Below are positions 38,012 through 47,400 of a DNA stretch of 64,000 bases, in pieces. The notes under the pieces are model-generated. The model had not been told where the DNA came from. It did no database searches and worked only from the letters and a program-made list of their open reading frames with translations. Position 1 is the stretch's first letter, and every line of letters starts with the position of its first letter. The DNA comes from Halopseudomonas phragmitis (lineage in GTDB: Bacteria > Pseudomonadota > Gammaproteobacteria > Pseudomonadales > Pseudomonadaceae). The stretch lies in assembly GCF_002056295.1 (NCBI RefSeq), contig NZ_CP020100.1:1263501-1327500 (forward strand), written 5' to 3'. Made by a program: the position numbers and the translations under genes.

Positions 38012-38033
38012 GACTGGCCCCTGAGGGCCAGTC
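38012..38033 (-). promoter_or_regulatory. Intercistronic hairpin between lip and lif
   Basis: GACTGGCCC and GGGCCAGTC form a perfect 9-bp stem with a 4-base loop between the lipase stop and the foldase start. No T-tract follows on the coding strand, so it is more likely an mRNA processing or stabilising hairpin that sets the lipase:foldase ratio than a terminator. Confidence 0.4.
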
Positions 38034-38055
38034 CTGTCTGGTTGTAGAGCCTATT

Positions 38056-39333
<1,278 letters not shown>

Positions 39334-39813
39334 ATGCTGCTGAGCAGTTATGTCAACGGGTATGCCTTCTGGCTGCTACTGGGGTTCGCCCTGCTGATTT
39401 CCGAATTCTTCGTCCCGGGGCTGATCGCGGCTTTCTTTGGCCTGGGCGCGCTGATTGTCGGAGTTCTGACCCTGCTGGGGATCATTGAAGGGCTGTCGGC
39501 CCAGATCACCCTGTTCTCGCTGATCAGTCTGGCCATGCTGTTTGGTCTGCGTCGGCGCTTTCAACGCTGGCTGATCGGTGCCAGCTCCGACAAGGCCAAG
39601 ACCGATCTGGACAACTCCGGCTATGTTGGCGCGCGTGTCACCGTGCTGGCCGATTTTGTCCAGGGCGTGGGCCAGGTCTCGCTCAACGGGGCCAAATGGG
39701 ATGCCGAGTCCAGTGAACCGCTCAAGGCCGGAGATGCCGCCTGGGTCATCAGTCACCACGGCATTGTCCTCAAGGTCAGCACCCAGCAAACCGATACCAA
39801 CACCCCCAAGTAG
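39334..39813 (+). CDS. NfeD-family membrane protein
   Basis: The 159-residue protein has closely spaced N-terminal membrane helices (about residues 10-75) and a C-terminal OB-fold domain (about 95-150: GARVTVLADFVQGVGQVSLNG). NfeD proteins are encoded beside SPFH-domain proteins and are thought to assist their membrane microdomain assembly. The slipin gene follows after 20 bases, which supports that role. Confidence 0.88.
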   Translation: MLLSSYVNGYAFWLLLGFALLISEFFVPGLIAAFFGLGALIVGVLTLLGIIEGLSAQITLFSLISLAMLFGLRRRFQRWLIGASSDKAKTDLDNSGYVGARVTVLADFVQGVGQVSLNGAKWDAESSEPLKAGDAAWVISHHGIVLKVSTQQTDTNTPK

Positions 39814-39833
39814 TCTCAATACGGAGTTAAAGC

Positions 39834-40757
39834 ATGGATATTGCAACCATTATTTCCCTTGCGTTTTTGGCGCTGGTCATCATCACGGTCGTCAAGACCG
39901 CGCAGATCGTGCCGCAGCGTTCGGCCTATGTGGTCGAGCGTCTGGGCAAGTACGTCAAGACCCTGGATGCCGGCTTTCACCTGCTGATCCCTTTCGTTGA
40001 CCGGATCGCCTACAAGCACACCCTCAAGGAAGAGGCCATCGACGTACCGCGTCAGGCCTGTGTGACCAAGGACAACATCCAGGTGGTGGTCAACGGGGTG
40101 ATCTACCTGCAAGTGATCGATCCCAAGGATGCCAGCTACGGTATCAACGACTACCGCTATGCGGCCATGCAACTGGCCCAGACTACCCTGCGTTCGGTGG
40201 TCGGCAAGATCGATCTGGACAAGACCTTCGAAGAGCGTGACGCGATCAACGTGCAGGTGGTGCATGCGCTGGATGAAGCAGCCAAGCAATGGGGCGTGAA
40301 GGTGATGCGTTATGAGATCGCCGATATCGAACTGCCGGCGACCATTCTCGATGCGCTGGAGAAGCAGATGCGCGCCGAGCGGGAGCGTCGTGCGGTGGTG
40401 GCCCAGTCCGAAGGTGAACGTCAGGCCAAGATCAACGTGTCTGAAGGTATCAAGCAGGAAACCATCAACCTGTCCGAGGCGGACAAACTGCGCCAGATCA
40501 ACGAAGCCGAAGGTAAGGCTCGCGAGATTGAGTTGATCGCTGAAGCAACGGCCCTGGGCCTGCGCCGGGTAGCCGAAGCGATTACCTCCGAGGGTGGCAA
40601 GGATGCGGTAGCGTTGCGCGTGGCCGAACAGTATGTACGTGAATTCGGCAACCTGGCCAAGACCAACAACACCATGATCCTGCCGGCAGAGCTGAGCAAC
40701 ATTGGTTCGGCGGTGGCCGCAATCACCAAGACCCTGGAAGCTGCCAAGGCCTCGTAA
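39834..40757 (+). CDS. SPFH/stomatin-family protein (QmcA-like slipin)
   Basis: The 307-residue protein has an N-terminal membrane helix (about residues 3-20), an SPFH/band-7 domain (IVPQRSAYVVERLGKYVKTLDAGFHLLIPFVD; LRSVVGKIDLDKTFEERD) and a C-terminal Ala/Glu-rich coiled coil (about 200-260). Such proteins form ring-like assemblies in the inner membrane and influence protease or quality-control complexes. It pairs with the preceding nfeD gene, an arrangement similar to the E. coli qmcA-ybbK pair. Confidence 0.9.
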   Translation: MDIATIISLAFLALVIITVVKTAQIVPQRSAYVVERLGKYVKTLDAGFHLLIPFVDRIAYKHTLKEEAIDVPRQACVTKDNIQVVVNGVIYLQVIDPKDASYGINDYRYAAMQLAQTTLRSVVGKIDLDKTFEERDAINVQVVHALDEAAKQWGVKVMRYEIADIELPATILDALEKQMRAERERRAVVAQSEGERQAKINVSEGIKQETINLSEADKLRQINEAEGKAREIELIAEATALGLRRVAEAITSEGGKDAVALRVAEQYVREFGNLAKTNNTMILPAELSNIGSAVAAITKTLEAAKAS

Positions 40758-40857
40758 TTGGTGGAAATGAAAAGCTTTCCCATCTGGGCGTGACGCAGAA
40801 CCGTCTTTCGCCTTACACTGCCTCACGATATGGACGTTTTAATGAGGATAGAGACCG

Positions 40858-41142
40858 ATGCAAGCAACTTTAGTGGCGGATGAAGCCGCTGAGGCTCGGC
40901 AAAAGGCTATGCTGATGCGTCTGGCCAGGGTCGAAGGCCAGATTCGCGGCATTCAGGCGATGATTCGGCGCGGAGAGTCCTGCGAAGCGATTGCCCAGCA
41001 GTTCTCCGCCTCACGCAGCGCCCTGGACAAGGCCTATCGCATGCTGCTGACCTGTCTGATCGAGGAAACCTTGCAGGAGCCCGGTCAGGACACCGCTGAG
41101 GCGGTGGAGCGGGTGCGCAAGTTGTTTATTAAATACACCTAA
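40858..41142 (+). CDS. CsoR/FrmR-family repressor with unusual ligand set
   Basis: The 94-residue all-helical regulator of the CsoR/RcnR/FrmR family has the RLARVEGQIRGIQAMI helix and the QQFSASRSALDKAY segment. The conserved Cys of helix 2 is Cys42. By my alignment the His that follows 25 residues later in FrmR, RcnR and CsoR is Leu67, and a second Cys (Cys66) sits one residue before it. This does not match the copper (Cys-His-Cys), nickel/cobalt or formaldehyde sets. No obvious target gene follows: the next genes are convergent efflux genes. The inducer is unknown. Confidence 0.8.
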   Translation: MQATLVADEAAEARQKAMLMRLARVEGQIRGIQAMIRRGESCEAIAQQFSASRSALDKAYRMLLTCLIEETLQEPGQDTAEAVERVRKLFIKYT

Positions 41143-41153
41143 GCCCTCTGCAT

Positions 41154-41190
41154 AACGGGTCCGGCCATCAGGCCGGACCCGTTTCTTTTG
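41154..41190 (+). terminator. Rho-independent terminator after the CsoR-like gene
   Basis: AACGGGTCCGGCC and GGCCGGACCCGTT make a perfect 13-bp stem with an ATCA loop, followed by TCTTTTG. It ends the CsoR-like transcript and overlaps the last codons of the convergent RND permease gene. Confidence 0.82.
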
Positions 41191-44100
41191 CCCCATCCAT
41201 TTCACTGCGGCGCTGCCAGTGGCTCTCCAGTACCGACAGCAAGGCCGGAATCACCAGTAGTACCAGCAGAGTTGAGAAGCCCAGACCGAAGGCGATTGAA
41301 GTGGCCATCGGGATCAGGAACTGGGCCTGCAGCGATTTCTCGAACAGCAGCGGGGTCAGCCCGCCGATGGTGGTCAGTGAGGTTAGCAGCACCGCGCGCA
41401 ACCGTTGGACTACCGCTTCATTGAGCGCTTCGTTGACCGCCAGCCCGCGTTTGCGCTGGAGCTGGTAGAAGCTGGTGAGAATGATCGAGTTGTTGACCAC
41501 GATGCCGGACAGGCCGAACAGACCGAACAGCGACAGAATGGTCAGGTTCAGGCCCATCACCCAGTGCCCGAACAGGGCCCCGACCAGCGCCAGCGGGATC
41601 ACCGCCATGACGATCAGTGGGGTGCTCCAGGACGAGAACACCCAGACCAGTACCGCGTACATCAGCAGCAGCCCGACCAGCAGGCCAGTGCGCATGTCGG
41701 CGAAGGTCTCGCGCTGGTCGGCGGAGCGACCTTCGAAGCTGTAGCGTACGTTGTGGCGCCCTGCCAGCTCCGGTAGGACCGGTGTCAGGGCTTCCAGTAC
41801 CTGGCCAGCAGTGGTCTGGGTCGGGTCGAGATCGGCGCTGACTTCGACAGCCAGCCGGCCTTCGGCGTGGCGCAGGGCTTCAAACCCCTGGCGGGTGGAG
41901 AACTGGGCTACCTGACTCAAGGGCACGAAACGGCCGTCGTCCAGGCGGATGCTCAGGTCGCTGAGGCTGGCCAGTTGTTCGCGTTCGGCGCGGGGCAACT
42001 GAACCCTGACTTCGATCTCGTCGGACTGCTGCTGGTAGATCTGGGCCAGACGACCGTCGTAGGCGGCGCGCAGTTGCCGGCCCAGGCTCTGGGTGCTCAA
42101 CCCCAGAGCCTGGCCGTAGGGTGTCAGCCGATAGACCAGTTGTTCGCGGCCCCAGGCCATGTCGTCCTCAGTGCTGACTACGCCTTCGATCGAAGCAAGC
42201 ATCACCCCCAGGGCGTCGGCGGCTTCCTTAAGTTGTTCCGGTGTTTCGCCGGTCAGGCGTACATTGATGTCCTTGCCCGGTGGCCCGGCAATGCGCTCGT
42301 TGATGCTGAGGCGGTCGATACCGGCCGGCAGACGGATACGTTCGCGCCAGGCGCGGATGAACTGCTGGTTGCGTACGGTGCGGTGGTCTGGGGAGACCAG
42401 CTCGACCAGGATCGAACCAAGCTGATCGCCCTGACGCCCGGTGCCGGCCGCGCCGATCACCTCACCCTGGCGGACCACCGCCGTGGCGATCAGGTTGCCG
42501 CCCAGCGCCTGTTCGGTGGCGTTGAGACTGTCCTGCAGATGTTCGAGAAAACGCTCGACTTCGGCCCGTGGGGTGCCGGCGACGAAGCTGGCGTTGGCGT
42601 ACAGGACCTGGGGCTCGGGGGTCGGGAAGAAACTGAAGCCGATCCGTCCGCTGCTGAGCAGGCCGAAGGCCAGCAGCACGCAGGCAAACGCGCTGGCCAG
42701 CGTTGCGCCACGGTGGCGCAGCGACAGCGCCGAGAGTCGGCGGAACGGGCCATCACGAAAACGTCCGAAACGCTGATCGAAGCTCAGTCGCACACTGTCG
42801 ACCCGGTTCATCAGCCGGGCCCAGCGGCTGTTGCCGGGCAGGGTCGGGGCTGGTTTGAAGGCATTGCGCAAATGGTGCGGCAGGACCACGAAGCATTCCA
42901 ATAGCGAGGCGATCAGGATGCAGATCATCACCGTCGGGATGTCACCGAGGATGTTGCCGAAGATCCCGCCGACCATCAGTAGCGGCATGAACGCGGCGAT
43001 GGTGGTCAGTGACGAGGCCAGTACCGGCCAGAACATCCGCTTGGCTGCACCCTCGGAAGCGTAGTCGGGGTCTTCGCCGCTGCGAAAGTGCGCATCGGCA
43101 TCCTCACCGACCACAATGGCGTCATCGACAATCACCCCGAGCGCCATGATCAGGGCGAACAGCGAGATCATGTTGATCGAGCCGCCGATCAGCCAGAACA
43201 CCCCGAGCGCAGCGAGAAAGGCGGTGGGAATGCCGACCGCGACCCACAGCGCGACCCGCGCCGGCAGAAACAGGTAGAGCAGCAGCAACACCAGCACCAG
43301 ACCGCCGAGCCCGTTGTTGATCAGCAGGCTGACCCGGTCATTGATCAGTTGCCAGGCTTCGTCGTAGGTCTTGAGTTCAAGGCCTGGCGGCAGGCTCGGG
43401 CGGACTTCGTCGAGCCAGTCATTGAGAAGCTTTGCCGAGGTCAGCGAATTGCCGTTTTCGGCCCGCTGCAAGGCCAGTTCCACAGCCGGATAGCCTTGGT
43501 AGCGCAGCTTGACCTGATTGCGCATGGCTTCCTGACGGATCTCGGCGATATCGCCCAGGCGCAGGTGATTGATGGTGCCCGGTTGCAGCGGCAGGTCGGC
43601 GAACTGTTCGGGGCTGCGGCGCTGTTCGATCGCCCGAAGCTCGCGGGCCGAGTCCTGATCGCCGGCCTGCCCGGCCGGCAGGTCACGGGACTCGGCGGCG
43701 ATCCGGTCGGCGATCTGGTCAAGCGACAGGCCCAGTTGCTGCAGGCGGGCGTTGGGCACTTCGATGCTGATCTGCTGCTCGGGCAGGCCGCGAATATCGA
43801 TCCGGTCGATGCCACGGGCCAGTAGCTCACGCTCGAAGCGGTAGGCCAGACTGCGCAGTTCATGGTCGGCGTAGGGGCCGTAGATCAGCAAATTGGCCAC
43901 CGGGTCATAACGTGCAACCCGGACCACTTCGGGCTTTTCCGCATCACCGGGCAGGTTGCGGAACTCATCGACCAGTTGCCGGGCATCGTCCAGGGCGACG
44001 ATGGCATCGGTGCCCTCATGGAACTCCAGGGTAATGCTGGAAATGCCCTGGGCTGAGGTCGAGGTCATCGACTTGAGGTTCTGCAGGCTGCGCAGGCGCT

Positions 44101-44317
44101 GCTCCAGCGGCAGGGTGATGGCCTGCTCGATATCCTCGGCTGCGGCCCCGCTCCAGACCACCCGCACGGTAACGAAGTCGAGGGCGAAGGTGGGAAAGAA
44201 CTGGATATTCATCCGCGACAGGCCCAGCAGGCCGCCGCCGAGCATTACCAGCATCAGCAGGTTGGCCGCGACCTTGTGGCGGACGAAAAAGCCGATCGGG
44301 CTGCGTGAGCGGCTCAT
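41168..44317 (-). CDS. RND-family efflux pump permease (inner membrane)
   Basis: The 1049-residue protein has the HAE-type RND layout: a membrane helix at 12-32, a large periplasmic loop, a bundle of helices from about 345, a second large loop from about 580, and helices to the C-terminus. The proton-relay Asp pair is present in ALGVIVDDAIVVGEDAD. The N-terminus reads PIGFFVRHKVAANLLMLVM, as in the AcrB/CzcA-related multidrug class. Its start overlaps the adaptor stop by 4 bases. No outer-membrane factor gene is adjacent, so a channel encoded elsewhere is likely. The substrate is not predictable. Confidence 0.93.
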   Translation of the reverse strand: MSRSRSPIGFFVRHKVAANLLMLVMLGGGLLGLSRMNIQFFPTFALDFVTVRVVWSGAAAEDIEQAITLPLEQRLRSLQNLKSMTSTSAQGISSITLEFHEGTDAIVALDDARQLVDEFRNLPGDAEKPEVVRVARYDPVANLLIYGPYADHELRSLAYRFERELLARGIDRIDIRGLPEQQISIEVPNARLQQLGLSLDQIADRIAAESRDLPAGQAGDQDSARELRAIEQRRSPEQFADLPLQPGTINHLRLGDIAEIRQEAMRNQVKLRYQGYPAVELALQRAENGNSLTSAKLLNDWLDEVRPSLPPGLELKTYDEAWQLINDRVSLLINNGLGGLVLVLLLLYLFLPARVALWVAVGIPTAFLAALGVFWLIGGSINMISLFALIMALGVIVDDAIVVGEDADAHFRSGEDPDYASEGAAKRMFWPVLASSLTTIAAFMPLLMVGGIFGNILGDIPTVMICILIASLLECFVVLPHHLRNAFKPAPTLPGNSRWARLMNRVDSVRLSFDQRFGRFRDGPFRRLSALSLRHRGATLASAFACVLLAFGLLSSGRIGFSFFPTPEPQVLYANASFVAGTPRAEVERFLEHLQDSLNATEQALGGNLIATAVVRQGEVIGAAGTGRQGDQLGSILVELVSPDHRTVRNQQFIRAWRERIRLPAGIDRLSINERIAGPPGKDINVRLTGETPEQLKEAADALGVMLASIEGVVSTEDDMAWGREQLVYRLTPYGQALGLSTQSLGRQLRAAYDGRLAQIYQQQSDEIEVRVQLPRAEREQLASLSDLSIRLDDGRFVPLSQVAQFSTRQGFEALRHAEGRLAVEVSADLDPTQTTAGQVLEALTPVLPELAGRHNVRYSFEGRSADQRETFADMRTGLLVGLLLMYAVLVWVFSSWSTPLIVMAVIPLALVGALFGHWVMGLNLTILSLFGLFGLSGIVVNNSIILTSFYQLQRKRGLAVNEALNEAVVQRLRAVLLTSLTTIGGLTPLLFEKSLQAQFLIPMATSIAFGLGFSTLLVLLVIPALLSVLESHWQRRSEMDGAKETGPA

Positions 44318-45558
44318 GCCTCGGGCTCCACGGCGCTTTCACCGGTATCGACCTTCAGCCCCGGCATGGCGTTGGGCAGATGGGTGACGACGATGCGCAT
44401 GCCGGCCTGCAACTGGGGCGAACGCAGCAGTACCCGGCGTTCGCCGTCCGGGCCATGGGTTTCACCCAGACGCTCGACCTGGATCCGTTGCAGTCGTTGT
44501 TCACTGACCGCGTAGATGGTGTCGTTGCCGTAGAGTGCACTGTAGGGCAAGGCCACACTGTCCGGCTGGTTGGGGCGCGAGACGCTGATTGCCAGCAGGT
44601 TGCCGACCCGCAGGGCCGCGGTGGGCTGGTCAAGAGTAAAGATTGCGTCGACCCCGCGTGGATCGGCCTGGCCGGCGATCCGCTCCAGGGTCAGGGTTAA
44701 TGGAGGCTGGGTTTCCAGGCTGCGGGCTTGCAGCCGCTCGCCTCGGGCCAGGGCGTCGATGTAGGCTTGGCTGTGGGTCTGCGGCAGAGTGGCGCGCAGC
44801 TCCAGGCCGTCCAGCGGATACAGGGCCAGCAGTGCGGCATTGGCATTGACCTGATCGCCGACTGCGATCTGCACCTGGCTGACCACGCCGTCGAAGGGCG
44901 CACTGAACCGGCTGCGCCGGGCATCGCGTTCCATGCTTTCCAAAGTGGCTTTGGCCCGCTCCAGCCGGGCTTGGAGTGCGGCACGCCGAGATGGGTAGCT
45001 GTCGATATTGCGCTGGCGGTTGGCAACGGTCAGGGCGGCGCGCTCAAGCACATCCTCGGCATTGTCGAGTTCGGCGTGTGGCGCCAGTTGCCGTTCAACC
45101 AGTTGACGCATGCGTTCCAGTGCCTTCTGGGCGTTGCCCTGGATACGTTTTTCCAGCTCCAGTGCCTGACGATCATTGCTATGGATGCTCGCTTCACTGG
45201 CCAGCTGGGCCTCGGCGTCGGCCAGGTCCGCCCGGGCCTGCTGCAGGCGCGGCAGAATATCGGCCTCATCCAGCGCCACCAGCAATTCCCCGGCGCTAAC
45301 CTGCTGGCCATCGCGCACCGGCAGCTCGGCGATCCGCCCGGCCAAGGGCGCGACCACGGTAAAGCGCAGCGGTGATTCGATCTGGCCGTAGAGGGTCAGG
45401 CTTGGCTGGAACGTATCGGGGCGAATCTCGACCACATCGACGCGCCAGCTGCGCTCTTGCGGGGCGACCGGATCTGGTACATCACGAGTCAGGCGTAACA
45501 GCAGAAACACCGCCAGGCCAAAAATGATTATTAGTATGGGTATGAGGCGCTTGCGCAT
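44314..45558 (-). CDS. RND efflux periplasmic adaptor (membrane fusion protein)
   Basis: The 414-residue adaptor has an N-terminal membrane anchor (about residues 5-21), a split biotinyl-lipoyl domain (LAGRIAELPVRDGQQVSAGELLVALD ... SAPFDGVVSQVQIAVGDQVNA), a central helical hairpin and a beta-barrel/membrane-proximal domain. I use the ATG at 45558 (MRKRLIPILIII) because it makes the anchor N-terminal; the upstream 20 codons lack character. It is the first gene of the efflux operon. Confidence 0.9.
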   Translation of the reverse strand: MRKRLIPILIIIFGLAVFLLLRLTRDVPDPVAPQERSWRVDVVEIRPDTFQPSLTLYGQIESPLRFTVVAPLAGRIAELPVRDGQQVSAGELLVALDEADILPRLQQARADLADAEAQLASEASIHSNDRQALELEKRIQGNAQKALERMRQLVERQLAPHAELDNAEDVLERAALTVANRQRNIDSYPSRRAALQARLERAKATLESMERDARRSRFSAPFDGVVSQVQIAVGDQVNANAALLALYPLDGLELRATLPQTHSQAYIDALARGERLQARSLETQPPLTLTLERIAGQADPRGVDAIFTLDQPTAALRVGNLLAISVSRPNQPDSVALPYSALYGNDTIYAVSEQRLQRIQVERLGETHGPDGERRVLLRSPQLQAGMRIVVTHLPNAMPGLKVDTGESAVEPEA

Positions 45559-45616
45559 GGTCAATCCTGACAGGACAGAAGTGCGCTCTGTATAGCCTGC
45601 CGGTCCGGGTTGGGGC

Positions 45617-45641
45617 AATACCCTGATGTGCCCAGGGTATT
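45617..45641. promoter_or_regulatory. Inverted repeat upstream of efflux operon, candidate operator
   Basis: AATACCCTG and CAGGGTATT are perfect 9-bp arms around a 7-base spacer, about 60-80 bases before the adaptor start. The symmetry and size suit a TetR- or MarR-type operator. No such regulator gene is adjacent, and a plain hairpin is the alternative. Confidence 0.35.
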
Positions 45642-45687
45642 ACCGAATGTGCCTCTATCACTTTAGCCGATGACAGTCGTGCTGAGT

Positions 45688-47253
45688 TCAGGTCTGCTGC
45701 AGGTGGGCAATCAGCCCCTGCTGGCGCTCGACCTGCTGGCCAACTGCTGCACCGGCCTGCAGGGTGTCGATCAGGTGCTGGTGGGTAGTGCTGGCGAGCT
45801 GATGGATATGTTGCAGGCGCTGGCTGATCTCGCTGGCGGTTTGGCTCTGCTGGTCACTGGCGGCGGCGATCTGCTGGTTGCGGTCATCGCCCTGTTCGAT
45901 GCCTGCGCAGATGCTGCCCAGGGCCTCGTGGCAGGCGTTCACATGCTCGACGCTTTGCTGCGAATGGCTCTGCCCCCGGTGCATGGTGGTGACCACTGCT
46001 TCTGCACCCTGTTGCAGGGTGCTGATCATCTGCTGGATTTCGTCGGTCGAAGCCTGGGTGCGCTGGGCCAGGGTTCTGACTTCATCGGCGACCACCGCGA
46101 AGCCGCGACCATTCTCGCCAGCGCGGGCGGCTTCAATCGCAGCGTTGAGTGCCAGCAGGTTGGTCTGCTCGGCAATCGCCCGGATCACTTCGAGAATGCG
46201 CCCGATCGACTGGCTGTGCTGGTTCAGGCTGTCGACTGCGACGGTGGCCTGCTCCAGTTCACTGGCCAGGGCCTGAATGCTGGTCCGGGCATCTTCGGCG
46301 CGCTGGCGGCCAAGTTGCCCGGCCGTGCGGTTGGCGCTGCCCAGCCGGGCCGCGTCGCGGGTATTGGCCGCAACCTCGCGGATGGTGGCGCTGAACTGTT
46401 CGACGGCGGCGGCAATCGCCGCCAGGCTGTCCTGTTGTTGCTGGCTGCCATGGTGGCTGCTGGAGAGCAAATGGTTGGCGGTCTGGACGTGCCCGGTGAT
46501 TTGCTGATTGCTGTCGCCAAAGCGGGTGACCATGACCGCCAGCCGGGTTTCGAGCAGGCGCAGCGACAATTGTATCTGTCCAATGGCATCGGCCCGACCA
46601 GTGTAGATTAACTGTTTGATCGGATGGGCAAGCAGTTTTCGGCAATGGCTGGTCAACTGTTCCAGGGCCCGGTTATGCCAGCTCAACAGCAGACCGGTGG
46701 CTGCCAGGCTGGTGAGAATACAGAGCCAGCCGATCAGGTCGCCTCGTTGCAGCGCCAGCAGCACCAGCGGCATGAAGCCCAGGCTTGCCAGCAGCAGTTG
46801 CCAGTGCGCCGGTCGCAGCCAGGCCCAGCGTAGCTCCGGTGGCTGGCGGCCTTGGCCGCGAATACGATAGATCCGCTGGGTACGGGCGATGGTGACGGGG
46901 TCAGGCAGATGGTAGATGGCCTGATACTCAAGAATCTGGCCGTTGCTATCGGTGATCGGGCTGATATAGGCATCAACCCAGAATTCACTGCCGTCAGCGC
47001 GGCGGTTCTTGAGCATGCCCATCCAGGACTGGCCCTTGCCCAGAGTCTCCCACAGGTCCTTGATCGGGCCCTTGGGCATGTCAGGATGACGCAGTCGGGC
47101 AATCGGTTGACCGACCAGCTCGGCCGGCGTCAGTCCGGCAGCAGCATAAAACGGATCGCTGGCCTGCAATACCCGGCCGGCAGTATCGGTAACGACCAGC
47201 AGCTGGGCCGGTGGGTGGTCGACGGTTTTTGGCAGCGATTGATGGCGGCTCAT
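45688..47253 (-). CDS. PAS-domain chemoreceptor (Aer-like energy-taxis transducer)
   Basis: The 521-residue receptor has an N-terminal PAS domain of Aer type (about residues 15-120, with [20 protein letters not shown] and [18 protein letters not shown]), two closely spaced hydrophobic helices (about 150-190) with almost no periplasmic part, a HAMP-like segment, and a methyl-accepting signalling domain with the tip [31 protein letters not shown]. Aer-like receptors sense redox state through FAD. In Pseudomonas putida, metabolism-dependent taxis to methylphenols has been ascribed to such a receptor, so proximity to phenol genes is suggestive. Its leader carries AACAACAA. Confidence 0.9.
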   Translation of the reverse strand: MSRHQSLPKTVDHPPAQLLVVTDTAGRVLQASDPFYAAAGLTPAELVGQPIARLRHPDMPKGPIKDLWETLGKGQSWMGMLKNRRADGSEFWVDAYISPITDSNGQILEYQAIYHLPDPVTIARTQRIYRIRGQGRQPPELRWAWLRPAHWQLLLASLGFMPLVLLALQRGDLIGWLCILTSLAATGLLLSWHNRALEQLTSHCRKLLAHPIKQLIYTGRADAIGQIQLSLRLLETRLAVMVTRFGDSNQQITGHVQTANHLLSSSHHGSQQQQDSLAAIAAAVEQFSATIREVAANTRDAARLGSANRTAGQLGRQRAEDARTSIQALASELEQATVAVDSLNQHSQSIGRILEVIRAIAEQTNLLALNAAIEAARAGENGRGFAVVADEVRTLAQRTQASTDEIQQMISTLQQGAEAVVTTMHRGQSHSQQSVEHVNACHEALGSICAGIEQGDDRNQQIAAASDQQSQTASEISQRLQHIHQLASTTHQHLIDTLQAGAAVGQQVERQQGLIAHLQQT

Positions 47254-47268
47254 CCTTACCCTCTCGTG

Positions 47269-47276
47269 TTGTTGTT
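47269..47276 (-). promoter_or_regulatory. AACAACAA motif in chemoreceptor leader (Hfq/Crc-type)
   Basis: AACAACAA lies 15 bases upstream of the chemoreceptor ATG, within a longer A-rich stretch. It overlaps the region where Hfq/Crc would block ribosome access. Confidence 0.45.
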
Positions 47277-47352
47277 ATTCAGTCAGTGTGCTGTCGTGCC
47301 CGATGTACCAGGTAGCGTGCTGGCGCAATGACTGATTCAGGAGCGCAGTTTT

Positions 47353-47382
47353 GGAAAAACAGGGCCCGCATTGCGCGGGCCC
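47353..47382 (-). terminator. Rho-independent terminator after the DUF1329 gene
   Basis: On the minus strand GGGCCCGC, loop GCAAT and GCGGGCCC form an 8-bp stem followed by TGTTTTTCC. It lies 19 bases after the DUF1329 stop and ends the four-gene transport operon. Confidence 0.82.
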
Positions 47383-47400
47383 AAGGAGCAGCAAAGGGGG

